Below the pieces are notes generated by a model. That model ran no database searches. It worked only from the letters and a program-made list of their open reading frames with translations, and had not been told where the DNA came from. 64,000 bases of DNA. Origin: Mrakia gelida. Lineage: Eukaryota > Basidiomycota > Tremellomycetes > Cystofilobasidiales > Mrakiaceae. The stretch lies in assembly GCA_024345305.1 (NCBI GenBank), contig BRON01000010.1:744001-808000 (forward strand), in the 5' to 3' direction. Positions 11,054-22,864 of the stretch are shown here, piece after piece. Made by a program: the position numbers and the translations under genes. The first letter of the stretch is position 1, and every line of letters starts with the position of its first letter.

Positions 11054-12410
11054 ATGTCGACGTCGAATAACTTCACCCTCAAGCGCAAGATCGCGGTCAT
11101 GGGCTCTCGGAGTGTAGGGAAGTCGTCCATCGTCGCTCGTTACATCGTCGGACCCAACGAAGAGATCGATTCCTACCACCCGACCATCGAATCCGTCAAG
11201 CAGAAGACGGTCGAGTGGGCAGGAAGGAACTGGGTCTTGGACGTCGTCGATACTGCTGGACAGGTGAGTTTTTGCGAGAAGAGCTGCGTTCTGTTTGGTT
11301 AGGAGAGGGAGCAGGGAGAGGAGGAAGCGGGGAGGGGGGAGGGAGGAGGAGCTGGGACGAGGAGGAGGGAGGGGAGGGGCTCTGAGTCAGAGAGCGGCAA
11401 GAGAGGAGGTCCTCAAATTTGCTGGGGCGTAAGAGGAGCCAGAGACCATCCACTCGTGCTAGTTCGGAGAGAAAACTTCCTTTGGTTCGATCCGGAGGAA
11501 GGGATCGACCTACTTCATCAACGAGCTCGAGCTTCCGTTATCTCACCTTCTGCTCCCTTGGCCTGAAGAAGCTTTGCTGACTCTACTTCTCTCCTTTGCT
11601 CTTCTCGTACCTCTCCTTCCCTTCTATCCTTACTCTTCCTCGGTCGCCTTCAACCCAACCCTCTCCTTCAACCTCTCCCTTCGCATCCTCCTCCCGAACT
11701 CGCCCGCTCTGCGACCTCACCTCCCTCCTCCCTCCCTTCCTCTTCGCCACCACCTCAGGACTCCTCCTCCTTCTTCCCTCTCAAGTACGCCGTTGGAGTC
11801 CATGGATACGTCCTCGTCTACTCGATAGCCAACAGGCCTTCGTTCGAGCTCGTCATGACCATCTACGAGAAGATGTTGGAGCAGACTGGAGCCGAATGGG
11901 TCCCTTGCGTCGTGGTAGGAAACAAGAGTGATTTGGACGCTGCTAGGTGAGTTCAACTCGCTTGTTGCTCTCATTGTATACTCAGGGGAGCTGTTCTGCA
12001 GCTTGCAGGAGGCCTAGTTCTCTCTGGGAGGAAGGAGTCATCGTTCTGTCGAACGAGCTCCCAAGCTGACGTCGTTTCTGGGTCGCTCCTCTCGTTGCTC
12101 TTCGCAGAGTTGTTTCTGTCGCCGAGGGAAAGGCTATGGCCGCCAAGATCAAGGCTCCTTTCGTCGAGACGAGTGCTCGCAAGAACGCCAACATCCGTAC
12201 GTCCTCTCAACCCTTCGTGCAGCTCTCGTGAGCTTGCAGCTCCTTCCTCGTCCGTGAGCTGACCTCTTCCTTTGCGCTTCTCTCCCCGCAGACGAGCCCG
12301 TCAACCTCCTCCTCGCTGAGATTTACAGGTCGGAAGGAGGTGTCGTCCCTGCTGCTCCTGCTGCTCCTGGGGGAGGAAGCTGGCTCGGAGGATGGTTCGG
12401 AAAGAAGTAG
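11054..12410 (+). CDS. Rheb-type small GTPase without a CAAX box
   Basis: Ras-superfamily switch upstream of TOR. The P-loop is GSRSVGKSS, with the Arg that marks Rheb in place of the Ras Gly. The effector region is SYHPTIES, G3 is DTAGQ, G4 NKSD and G5 ETSAR. After DTAGQ the protein continues DSSSFFPLKY, colinear with human Rheb DEYSIFPQTY. The first intron (about 11262-11756) is near 495 bp, long for this window, and no conserved exon is seen in it. Later introns lie near 11947-12106 and 12197-12292. The last exon ends SWLGGWFGKK-stop at 12408-12410. No C-terminal Cys for prenylation is present, and no in-frame extension by a consensus intron could be found. Membrane attachment must therefore differ, or be absent. 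Confidence 0.92.
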
Positions 12411-13209
12411 ACGGGAGGTCGAACGACTCGGCTTTCTCGATCCGGACGTGTCTTTCCTCTCTCTCTCTCCTCCATCTGCATAGATCTCGTCGTCTCTCTC
12501 TTTCTTTCATCTTCTGTACGTAGACACGGCTTCGCTCTTCATTTCTTCGCTTTCTCTCGCCCGTGCTTCGTGCTCTCCATTACCCTTCGCCTCCTCTCCG
12601 TCTTCTCTCTCATCTCCTCGAGTACCGACTCATCAGTCGTCCCATCATACTCCATCTCCTACCTCCTCCTCTCCGTCGTGTCCTCGCTGCTCCTACTCTA
12701 CCGTTTGTACCACATTTATTGCCTTCGTTTCGACTCTCGTTTCACTTCTTCGTTCGTTCGTCCCTCGCGACTCCCCTTTTGTTCTAGCTCGTCTTTCCCG
12801 CTCTACATGTTTTTTCTCTCTCTCACGGAAGCTCATCTGGCCTCTTCGGATCTTCTTGCAATGTCCTCGCGAACGTGCTGAAAGAAGGAGAAGAGAAGTG
12901 AGAGCGGAGGGTGAAAGATCAAAGACTCGAGTCGAGACGCGTCGCACTTTTGAGCACGGTTGCTTTCGCTCTTCATCTTTTCCTCGGCCCTACTTCCTTT
13001 CTTGACAGCGTGAGAAACAAAAAAAAAGCTTCTCCACTAGAACTGACGACTTCGCGTCTCGACGTGACTCAAAAGCTGCTTGCGTGGTAACCGGCCCTTC
13101 GTCCTCGCTCCTCGCCCACTCCCTTTCCTTCTTCCTCCCAGACCACCATCACCACTCACTATCTGTACCATTGGAACCTGCCCCTCCTAACCTCTCTACC
13201 CTTCGTCTA

Positions 13210-13515
13210 ATGAACCAGTCAGTGTCCCTTCCTCCTGTTCTCTGGTCTCTCGCACCCTTCGACCGACGAGGCTGACGTTCCATCACCCTCTCTCTCTGTT
13301 CGTTCCTCCCTTCCCTTCTTCTTCATTCCGCCGACAGACCTGCAGCCCGACTGATACTGCTGCCAACAACGGCGCTTCTGGAGGAGGAAAGAACTCCTCA
13401 ATCCCTCGATCTCCTTGCCCGCTTGCCACTCCCTGATCACTTCTCGAGTTTGGAGTTCCTTTACCAGCCTACAAGAAGCTCGATATCGATACCGCTTCTC
13501 TTACTTCAGAGATGA
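13210..13515 (+). CDS. Possible tiny spliced ORF (weak)
   Basis: ATG AAC CA at 13210 followed by a consensus-like intron (GTCAGT start, CTGAC near 13272, CGACAG end near 13337) would join in phase to an exon open to TGA at 13513-13515, giving about 60 residues. The peptide has a leucine-rich stretch (ARLILLPTTALLEEE). I recognise no family. It may be chance. Confidence 0.2.
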
Positions 13516-13650
13516 AAGGAAAACGGGACGAGAGCGTCATCCTGCTGCCTTCTGACCTTCGCACCTCCTTCCCCTTCCCTCGTTTCATCCTCCTCACCAC
13601 CACCATCACCCGACCACCCTTTTGTACATCCCTACACACCTACCTCTACT

Positions 13651-14295
13651 ATGAACAGGTCCGTCCGTCCCCGTCTCTCATCGACGACTCGCGAGCCAAC
13701 CCAAGCTCTCGTTCACCTCATCTCTCCCTCCCCCCTCCTTTCCCTTCACTTCCGTTCCCTTCGTCTCCGTACCACATCAGCCTCAACGACAACTAACTCC
13801 CCGGTCCTGGTTCCAACGGAACCACTGATTCGACGAAAAAAAACGTCCTCGTTCGTCCTCATCTCACTGAGCTCGTCTTCTTCCGCGAGTTGTAACTTCG
13901 TTGGAGCTCACCTTCACCTCGGTTTTCTTCCTTCCTGTGCATCAGAAACAAAGGAAACAAAGAAGAAGAAGCGTCCTCAAAGCCTCAGTGCGTTCTTTCG
14001 CCTCTCGATCTATCTCTTGTCGCATAACCGAACCGTTCTGCAGTTCACCACGCGTCTGACTCCGCCTTTGCCCTTTTCGGTTCGCCTCAGCTCCAACCAA
14101 GACATCAACCAAAAAGTCCAAGAAGGGCTCGAAACTGGAGTTCAGGAGTGGATGGTTGAGGAGGTGAGTTCGTTGCACTCAATTCCCTGGTCCAAGGCAA
14201 CGAGACGTCGACGTCGAGCTCATTCGCGTTTTTCCTTGTCCTTCTCGTTTATTCAAACTCAGATGGGTCCTGGAGGAGATAAGGAAGCGAAATAG
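13651..14295 (+). CDS. Possible small spliced gene, about 50 residues (weak)
   Basis: The last two exons look coding. One, from about 14091, reads SNQDINQKVQEGLETG and continues to EWMVEE. After a GTGAGT..CTCAG intron (about 14164-14262) the final exon reads MGPGGDKEAK and stops at 14293-14295. Upstream, an exon at about 13946-13988 (NKGNKEEEASSKP) joins in phase, and an ATG at 13651 could start it through a 288 bp intron. The product would be charged and hydrophilic. I do not recognise it. The 5' part is the least certain. Confidence 0.3.
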   Translation: MNRSVRPRLSSTTREPTQALVHLISPSPLLSLHFRSLRLRTTSASTTTNSPVLVPTEPLIRRKKTSSFVLISLSSSSSASCNFVGAHLHLGFLPSCASETKETKKKKRPQSLSAFFRLSIYLLSHNRTVLQFTTRLTPPLPFSVRLSSNQDINQKVQEGLETGVQEWMVEEVSSLHSIPWSKATRRRRRAHSRFSLSFSFIQTQMGPGGDKEAK

Positions 14296-14495
14296 AGCCT
14301 TCCGCGAGTCTTTTCGAAGATGAACATGTGCCCTGACGTGCGACAGAGCTGAAGGGAGAGTCTCTTCGCCATTCGCGACGACGCGTCTTCGACTCGTTTC
14401 TGCCCTTCCGAATCCTAGAGCGAGGAATGACTCGAGTACCAACAACCATCAATCCATCCATCCCACCGTCTAACTATCTAGAAGCACGAGATCCT

Positions 14496-17400
14496 TTAAA
14501 GCTCGGTGTAGGGCTTGGAAGGGTACATGGACTCGATTCCTCCCGTCGAGACGTTGGCGTCACCGCTGAAGAACGAACGACCGAGGAAGAAGGTCAGCAG
14601 AGGTCGACGCAACCAGGAGACACGTGAGGTTGACTCACTAGACTCGCTTGATCTCGTACATCTGGAAGAGGGGCGAGAAGCGCGAAAGAGCGACGAGTCA
14701 GTTCGGTGGCACGTCTAGACGACGACACGTTCTCTCTCGCTCTTGAGCAATGAAGAGGGCAGGCGAGAGTCGAAAGAAAGGAAGCGATGGGGGTTTGGAC
14801 TCACCATCGTCGAAACAGGGATCTCGAACCCAGCCGTCGCGTCCGAAAGCACCACCCTCGTCGGCGACAACCCAGCTCCCTCGGCGGACGCGACCTTCTT
14901 CGCCGCCGCCATCCTCTCTTTCTTCGACACCTTCTCCACGGGCTTCGCGTTCCCCTTCCCCTTCTCCTTCGCCTCCTTCTCCTTCGCCATAACCGCCTTA
15001 CTCTCCACCGTCGCCGCCCGTCCATCCGGAATCAGAATGAACTCCCACCTGCTCTTCCCTCCCTCCCCGTCTCCAACCGAATCACAAATGAAGTACCCCT
15101 TCCTCTCAAACTGCACCATATCCCCCTTCCGCACATCCTTCAAAACGTTCCCATCCGCAAGGGCCTCCTCCCTGAACTCGGTCGTAGGAGCGAGGTGCGA
15201 ATCGATCGTGTCGTCCTCTTCGAGCTTCTTCTTGGTGATGAGGTAGTCGAAGTCGAGCAAGGTGACCGGGGTGAGGGAGTTGGTGGAAGAGGAAGAGGAG
15301 AGCCAGGTGATTTTCTTTTTGGTCTTCTTGAAGTCTCCGGCGAGGTGGAGTTCGAGGGTGAGGGAGGTGATGAGGCCTGTGGTGGGGGAGGTGGTTTTGG
15401 ATCGGACGTAGGCGTTTCCCCAGTCCATGATGGTGACCTGGTTTGAATGGAATGGGATGGGATGGATGAGGTGGTTAGCGATCGAGAGAGGTTTGGTGGA
15501 CGAAAGAGAGAGAGAAGGAAGAGAGCGAGGAACGAACCTCCTCGTTATCGTCGAACGACAGAGCGTCGACCTGCTCGATGAGAATGCTCGACGAGTAGAC
15601 GGTCTTCTTCTCTCCGAGATCAGGGTTCTTCTTGTGTCTGGGAAGGGACTTGACCTCATCGGTGGCAGGTCCTCCAACGATCTCGACGGTGACGCTGAAC
15701 GAACGATCAAACGAAGCAAAGTCAACGAGCCGTCTCGACGCGACGAAGGCTCGAGGGACGAAGAGGAAGAAAGAGCTCACAGATCCTTCTCGGTCAAAGC
15801 AACGTATCGAGGAACGATAGGATCGATGATCCTCTTGTTGATAGCCCAGATTCCATCCCACTCGAGGGTCATCTGAGACTGGGAAGCTCCTTGCTGGATG
15901 ATGAACTCCTTGAGAGCGTCGATGGTGAGTCCTCGTCGTCGGATACCTGAGAGAGTGAGAGAGCAGGCAAGAGAGGGGGAGGGGTGTCAGAGGTGAAGTT
16001 GAAGACTCGGAAGCTCGGTATAGCGTCGAAGAAACGGAGACAGAAGGGAAGGAAGACGGACCTCGAACGGTAGGGAATCGAGGATCATCCCAGCCAGCGA
16101 CGTGTCCCTCGGAGACGAACCAGTGCAGCTTCCTCTTGGAGAGGAGCGTGTAGACGAAGTTGAGCCGACTGCAAAGTACCGAGCAGAAAGAAGGGGTGAG
16201 CGGGGAAGGTCAGCGTCGAGACTCGAGACGACGCGTTCAACGAAAACAGATGCTGGAGCGAACTCACGAGAAATCCCAAAGCTCAGGCTTCCTAATCTTG
16301 AGAGCGTTGATGAACCAGAAGTACTGAGGGTTCCTATCTCGGTACTCGTTGGTCCTGAGAGCGTGTGTGACACCCTCGAGCGAGTCGACGACGGGGCAGG
16401 CGAAATCGTAGGTGGGGTAGGAGAAGTACTTGGATCTGATGAGGCGAAGGCGGAACGACGGCGAAACGAGGTCAGCAAGGGAAGAAGAGCAGAGCCTCGA
16501 AAAAGCAGAAGAGCAGAGATGTAAAAGAAGGAAGGAAAACGAAACGACTCACCCAGTTCGGTGGTGAGGAACGGTCACGCATCGGTAGATGACGGTATCT
16601 CGCATGGCCTTGTTGGGATCGTCGAAGCTCATCTTGGCTCGGAGACACCACTTCTGTCCCTCCTCGGTTCCCTTGGTCATCTCGGCGAATCGAGTGAGAC
16701 TGTCCTCGACAGACGACTCTCGTCGCTTGGACGCGATTCCGTCCCATCGCTCCTTTCGCATCTGCAGAACCCACCGAATCAAACGACGACGAGACCAGGT
16801 CAGACTCGCGACGAAGATAGATGAGGTGGTGGAGACAGAAAGCAGAGGAGAATTAGACGAACCTGCTCCTGAAGAGTATCGTCACAGTAGGCGTTTCCCT
16901 CCTTGATGAGACGGATGGCGATCTCGTGAAGCTTGTCGAAGTGATCCGAGGTGTAGGAAACAGAGTCGAACTTGATGTTGAGAAGCTCGAGATCCTCCTT
17001 GATCGATTGCTCGAACTCGGACTGAAACGCAGAGGGTCGAAGTCAGCGATGAACGAAACACGAAGGGAGGAGAAGAAGGAAAGACGAGAGCTCACCTTCT
17101 CCTTGAGAGGGTTGGTATCGTCGAATCGAAGCAGCATCTTTCCGTGGTACTTGTCGGCGAAGTATCGGTTGAGGAGAGCAGCCTTGGAGTGACCGATGTG
17201 GAGGTAACCCGAAGGCTCAGGAGCTTGCAGGAGAGAAGAAGGGAGGAGGGAGGTGAGCTTCGTTCGAACGAGAGCGAGCGAGAGGTGGGCTGAAAGACGA
17301 ACGGAATCGAGTAACGACGGATCCGTCGATAGCTCCGGGAAGATCCAAGGTGATCTCGGCCTGCCTAGCCTGTGGGAGGAGACAAAGAAGCGAGGGAGGG

Positions 17401-18314
17401 TCAGCGAAGCTCATCTCGAAGGTTGAGGGAGGGACGAGAACGAACCTTCGCAGCCTTAGCCTCAGCGAGCAAGGAGGTAGCCTGAGCGGTGCTGGGAAGC
17501 TGGTCGACGAAGGCGAACCATCGAGCGAGGTGAACGTGAGTGTTCTTCTTGAGAATACCGATGGCAGGGAGGTTGGCTGAAGGAAAGGAAGGGGAAGGTG
17601 AGCTCGAGCTCAAAAGTAAAGTCGAAGGAGGGAAGGAGATTGAGAGCTCACACTTGATAGCTCCCCAGGTCTCGAAGTCCTTAGCACCGAGCTGGTGACC
17701 GCTGAAGAAGGTTCTGTAGAAGGCGACAGAGGTGGAACAAGGCGTGAGAAGGAGCAGACGGGAGGTCGAGAGAGGTGGGGAGGAGGGGAAGGAGGAGGAG
17801 GGGAACGAACCGAAGAGCGAGCCACTGGTCGAGAGCGTCGAAGATCTGAGTCACAGCGGCGAAGGGGACAGTGGAGGTGAGAGGAGTAGGGAGGGTAGGG
17901 AAAGCAGTCTGTTCGAGTTCGACCAACGAAGAAGAAGAAAAGCTTGTCAGTCTTGTTTTCATCTTCTCTCGAGCTCATTCCAAAACGACCAGCTCGCACG
18001 ACGTTCCTTCTCCCTCCTTCCTCAGCTTCCACAACCTCAACCTCGCCTGCCCAGCACCCAAACCGTCGCCCACAGTACCTCGTATATGTATAGACGCTAG
18101 TACTAACCTCTTGTCCCTTGAGGCTCTTGCCAATCTGAGCAAGAACGTCCTGCTCGGTCGTCTCCTTCCCAGCGAACTTGAGCTTGCCGTCTCGCTCCCA
18201 TTCGATCTCGACGTTGGCGTCGATGTCGTGTTGCGAGTTGAGGAAAGTGGCAGCCGCCAGAACCCCGAAGGGGAACGGAACGGCAGTTTGAGAAAGTTGA
18301 AGAACAGTCGACAT
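14496..18314 (-). CDS. gus1: Cytosolic glutamyl-tRNA synthetase
   Basis: Class I aminoacyl-tRNA synthetase charging tRNA-Glu in the cytosol. The N-terminal 200 residues are the GST-like domain used by eukaryotic GluRS to bind an Arc1-type cofactor. The HIGH motif is [13 protein letters not shown] (near 17190) and the KMSKS counterpart is LSKRKL (near 16130). [17 protein letters not shown] and [17 protein letters not shown] belong to the catalytic domain. The anticodon-binding part includes TIMDWGNAY (near 15420). A lysine-rich segment near 14950 precedes a short conserved end reached through two small exons (MYEIKRV, then [13 protein letters not shown]), stopping at TAA 14496-14498. The ATG at 18314 starts [17 protein letters not shown]. 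More than ten introns interrupt the gene. Length and motifs match the full-length enzyme. Confidence 0.95.
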
Positions 18315-18790
18315 CGTCGGTGAGGGCAACCAACGATCTCAGCTCGACAGCTTTCGAGGTTGAAAAACGAGGAGTGACTCGTCACGTCCAGGATTTCTCT
18401 CCTGCTGAAGTAAAGCTGACCCTCTCACTTCGCTTTGCTGATCTCAAGCAAAAAGAAGTCTACGAAGGTTTGAACTTTCCTTTCTTTGCATCCGAAGCAG
18501 GCCAGCGTGAAAGGACGAACGAAATCACCGACCTTCAGGCACGAAGTCGCTCTCTCTTTTTCCCTTCACATCTTCTCGATCGAACTTAACCTTGAGACCG
18601 AGGCCCTTTTCATTGTCCCCTGGTCGGTCGCTTATTCGGTTGCCACCTAACTACATCTCTCTCTTTCTCTGCTTCTCGTGAGCCCTCCCTCGTCGCTTCC
18701 CTCCTTGCCTCGTCTCGTTGCGTTCGACTGACCTCGTCCCTTTCGCTCTCCCCCACAGAACTATCCAAGCGCTCAAAGAGTACTAGCAGC
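18315..18790. promoter_or_regulatory. Divergent promoter region with a 5' UTR intron on the + side
   Basis: Between gus1 (-) and the small coiled-coil gene (+). A consensus intron at about 18678-18758 (GTGAGC, CTGAC at 18728, CCACAG) ends 32 bp before the + strand ATG and is best read as a leader intron. It gives indirect support that the small gene is transcribed. Confidence 0.45.
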
Positions 18791-19222
18791 ATGTCCTCCT
18801 CCCCCTCCAACAGATCTCGAACCAGTGCGCTCCTCTTCTCCCCTCTTCCCTCTTCCCTCTCCTCCCTCGCTGACCTCCCCTCTCCCTCAGCACCCTCCCT
18901 CTTCGTCTTCCAGTCCTCTCCCAATCAGTCTATCCTCTCTGCCTCCTCCACCTCATCAACACCCTTCTCCTCCCCTCCCTCCTCCCCTCAAGCCCACCCC
19001 TTCACTCACACCCAAGCCCACCCCTCCGCCCCTCCGCCCTCCCAACCCCTCACCCGCCTCCAGCAACTCGAACTCCTCTTCGTCCGCGAGCAACTCGCCT
19101 CCCTCGCTTCCAAGGGACCCCAAGAGCTCTTGAAGGACGAGGAGAGGAAGGAGGAGAGGAGAAAAGAGACGAGGAGGGAGAGGGAGAGTGTGGAGAGGGA
19201 GGGGGGGAGGTTGTTGTGGTGA
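18791..19222 (+). CDS. Small uncharacterised coiled-coil protein
   Basis: Short protein of about 120 residues with no family I recognise. A consensus intron (GTGCGC near 18829, CTGACC, CCCTCAG near 18890) is a multiple of three, so the frame stays open with or without it. The N-terminal half is Ser/Pro-rich and probably disordered. The C-terminal 60 residues begin LTRLQQLELLFVREQLASL and continue as a highly charged Lys/Glu/Arg helix, likely a coiled coil. A leader intron upstream and the conserved-looking LELLF/REQLASLA pattern argue for a real gene. It lies head-to-head with gus1. Confidence 0.6.
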   Translation: MSSSPSNRSRTSALLFSPLPSSLSSLADLPSPSAPSLFVFQSSPNQSILSASSTSSTPFSSPPSSPQAHPFTHTQAHPSAPPPSQPLTRLQQLELLFVREQLASLASKGPQELLKDEERKEERRKETRRERESVEREGGRLLW

Positions 19223-19785
19223 GGACGACGCGTGTTGGGTTTGGGGTTGGGTTTGGGAGGTAAAGACGACGAACGATGATTCTTACCCTGAAGGTCTTGA
19301 CTCGAAGAGCGAAAACTGCACTGCACTAAGCTAGCCAGGAGGGAGGATCAAGAGATCGCTCGAAAGCAGTCCAGACTCAAACGAAAGCTCGACTCGCTAG
19401 CGAAAGATCAATAAACCCAGTTGTTGAGATCACCAAAGCGAAAAAGGAAGCGAAAGAAAGAAAAGGGAGGAAAGTATAGCAGAGGGTGAGAGTGAGAGAG
19501 ATAAACAGACAGGAGGAGGTGGAGTGAAGTGGAAAGAAAGATGGCAAAAGAAGGGAAACGAACGACCAAAATGACACACTCGAGAACGAAAGTAGTCCTT
19601 TCTTCTCCCCCTCCACTCCACCAGCCCAAAGAAAGAGAAAAGATAAGGGGGAACTAAAAAGCGAGCCTAACACCTCTAACGCGAAGACCTGCAGATAAGC
19701 TAGCGAGCGACGTCCTCGACCCCGCGACACCAACGACGATTTTGAGAAGAGAGAGAGAGGAGAGAGGGAGAGGGAGGGGAGAGAT
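19223..19785. other. Intergenic region at convergent 3' ends
   Basis: 3' UTRs of the coiled-coil gene (+) and the SGNH gene (-). A + strand GA-rich tract lies near 19735-19785. I see no gene here. Confidence 0.4.
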
Positions 19786-22700
19786 TTAGGTGGTGAAGAT
19801 CCCGAGGATTTTGAAGGGGGGCGACTGGGGAGGAGGAGCGAGGAGGGAGGGAAGGAGTCAGGTAGGGAAGACGAACCACGAGAAGAAGAAAGGCGAACGC
19901 GACGAGACGAGATACTCACAGGCTTTCCCTCCTCTCCCATCAACTGACACTCGATGAAGTGGGATCCCTTTCCGACTCCCTTGTCGATCATCACGAGCCT
20001 GCGAACGACACCGAAGACTTCGAGTCAGCGAACGAAGAACGTCGAAGAAAGGAAAGGGGTCGAGAAACTCACGTCGGCACCACGTCGTAAACATCAGCCG
20101 TTCCACTCAACTCGACTCCTCCAGCGACGTTGTCGTCTACCCAGCAGAGGGCGTTCCCCAGGGGTCGATCCTCGGGGGATTGGAGGTAGTAGATTCCGAC
20201 CTGATCGAGACCCAGACGAACGAAAGCAGTCAGTACGCGAATTCGAAACGAAACGAGAAACAAGGGAAGGGTTGAGACGACTCACCTCTCCCGCCCCAAT
20301 CTTCACAGGCACCCTCAACCTACTCGTAGGCTGCTCCGCAAACCAATAGTGCTTATCATCGTTATCCCCCTTCTCAGGATGATGCGCATGCCACCCACTC
20401 CCATAGAACAAACTTGGCGGAAGAGGGTTGATGAGATCGTTCGCGGACACGCAGAACGGTTCCACCTCCCTAAAGTCCTTGACGTCCGACGGTCGATCTC
20501 CCAACCTCGCCGAGGGGACTCGGAGAGCAGCGTAGTAAGCGGCGTGAGGGTCGGTTGAGTCTCCATCGGATTTGGACTGTCCAGGACCGGTCATTCCTTT
20601 ACGAAGACCGACTCCTCCGAGGAGGTGCGCTCCTCCTGATCCTGAGTCGATGGAGTCGGGAGAGGCGGCGGGGACGTCGAAACCGTGTCCCATGGCAGCG
20701 GCCCAGCCGAGGCAGATTTGGGATTCCATGTAGGAGATGAGGACGTCGGCGATGACTGGGGTTGAGGAAAGAAGGGAAGAGGGAAGCGAGAGGTGAGCTT
20801 CGAGATTTCGGTTCTCCAGTCGACGAGAGCTCATGACTCACGATCGTGTCCGGCAGCGTTAGCGAGGATAGGATCGGCGTAGTAGGCCTTTCGAGCCTCC
20901 TCGGGGTTGTTCATGTACTCCTGGTAGATCAATCCCTTGACACTGAGAGAGAGAGAGAGGCCAAAACGAACGAGAGAAGCGCGAGCGAAATGGTTAGCTC
21001 GCGATTGGGAGAACAACGAGAAGAGCAAGGAGAAGAGAGGACGAACCTGATGTGAGGGATATCGTAGAACTGAGCGACGATGTTGTGCAGGAGCTCGGGA
21101 CCGACGTATCCATGCTGAGACTGAACCTGAGGGGAGAAGTGACCGAGGGCGATGATGGCGGGCTGATCTGGGCGAACGAGGATGGATCGGACGAGGAGCT
21201 CGTAGTGGGCCATCCATTCGGGGTCGCTGTAGTACAACAAAAGTAAAAAGCGAAACGTCAGCTAGCTGCTCGAAGCTCGAAGAAAGTACTGAGCGAGGCA
21301 AGGAAAGAGAGGAAGGAGAGAAGGAAAGCTCACTTGGGATCGGCAGCGTCGAACTCGAGGATAACGAGATCCGTCTTGTCGGGAAGGTGGTGCTCCGAAC
21401 AGAAGGCGAAGTACGACGAGTCCATCTTCCTAGTGGCTCCGTTGGTGAGCTCGGAAGCAGGGTGAGGGAAGACGTCGTTCCACCAGGAGAAGAACTTGGA
21501 AGGGTAGCACTTGACGGAGATGGGGTCGTCTCCTGCTCCGTGGCACGCCGAGACTGGTGTGAAAGAAAGACGAGAGTAGGAGAGGGAGTCAGCCTGAGGT
21601 TTAGGGTGGACGAGAGAGGTCGAGGATGTGATGGCGAGGCGAGGGAGAAGGAAAGAGGAGGAGATGGGGATAAGGACGAGAAAGGCGAGCTTTCCGTTCC
21701 TTCCTTCCGAGACCGCCGAGTTTCTCTTCCTTCTCCCTCCCAACCTCTCTCCAAGTCGTCCTTCCCCTCCTCTCTAACCCACAGAAGACAGACAGCATCA
21801 CTCACCCGAAGCCCCCAGCACACTAATCGTCAACGGCGCACCACTCAACGCCTTCCTCACGACCTTCTGCACCCTCGCGCCCGTGCCCGTATGCAACCTC
21901 GTCTTGAGCAAGTTGACCTGTCCTCGTCGGTTGGCGACCTCATCTCCTGGACCGTAGAGGGGGCAGAAGGGGAAGGGAGCTGGTTCCGAGAGGGAAGCGT
22001 TGAGGTAGTCGTGAGGAGTGAGGAGGTGGGAGTGGGTAACGCCGTGGGGAGTGGAAGAGTGGTTCGTGTACGAGTGACCGGGGAGGGAGAGCGCGCCGGT
22101 GAGGTAGAGGATCGTGAGGAGGAGGGAGAAGAAGAGGAGGATACGTGGGGGGAAGCCTGTGCGAGTGAACGAAGGAGGGAAGGAGAGGAAGGCGGAAGGG
22201 AGGTTAGGACGCGGTTTTGAGCGAGAAGGAGGAGAGCCGAACAAGGGGAGCGAGGGAAGGAGGATAAAAGGGGATAAGGAGTTGATGGTAGAGACAAGAG
22301 AGAGAACTGAACGCTCTCTATCTACTCGAGGGAAAGAAACGCGTCTTATACCCTGTTTCTCGCGAAGGAGAGCTCTTCAAAGAGAGGAAGGAAGAGAAGG
22401 TTCGCCTCTCTCGCCTCAGGTGCGATGGAACACCCTCGTCCCTTCTCGCTCTGTCTCTCCCTCCCTCCCTTGCCCGCCCCCAGACTCCTGAGAACGAGAA
22501 CGAGATAGAAGAAGTGCTAACCGAACAAAGTCCCCTCCCTTCCAAACATACCACCCTTCGCTTTGCCATTGTTACTCAAATCGTCGTCGTCGTTGTTCCC
22601 TCTTCCTCCTGGTCCTCCGCTGTGTTTAGACTCTCTCATCATGCCTTTGAAGATATGTCCGATGGATCGAACGAAAGGGGAAGAAGATTGGGAAGAGGAG

Positions 22701-22864
22701 GAACCGGCTGTGGCTGGTTTGAGTCTTGCTGCTGAAGGGTGAGGGAGAGGGACGTTGCGAGAGGAAGGAGAAGTCGAGAGGGAGGAATCCGTGGCAGTCG
22801 AGAGAGAGGAAGGAGCGTCCGGATTGAGGTCTGTAGGAGTAGAGTTGTACCCGGGCCTGAGCAT
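19786..22864 (-). CDS. Type II membrane protein with SGNH-hydrolase-like ectodomain
   Basis: The first exon (ATG at 22864, MLRPGYNSTPTDLNPD) encodes a Ser-rich cytosolic tail of about 115 residues. It joins in phase through a 350 bp intron to FPPRILLFFSLLLTILYL, a single membrane segment. The luminal domain starts with the block-I nucleophile motif LTISVLGASVSACHG (Ser in GAS). It continues with KFFSWWNDVFP, TDLVILEFDAADP and IIALGHFSP, and has ILANAAGHD near 20850 as the likely catalytic His/Asp block. The C-terminal part has CWVDDNVAGG and GSHFIECQLMGEE and ends FKILGIFTT (stop 19786-19788). Related fungal proteins are Golgi or surface proteins thought to act on polysaccharides. A role in wall or capsule modification is inference. 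Seven or more introns are present. Confidence 0.85.

Larger units (their letters stand above)
12411..14495. other. Gene-poor stretch
   Basis: About 2.1 kb between Rheb and the 3' end of the GluRS gene. It is pyrimidine-rich on the + strand with no long ORF on either strand. Only two short spliced reading frames (listed separately) can be drawn in it. It may hold long UTRs or a non-coding transcript, and nothing stronger can be claimed. Confidence 0.4.

Noticed and set aside
11480..11500. GGTTCGATCC resembling a tRNA T arm
   Set aside because: No stem pairing or acceptor partner. It lies in Rheb intron 1.
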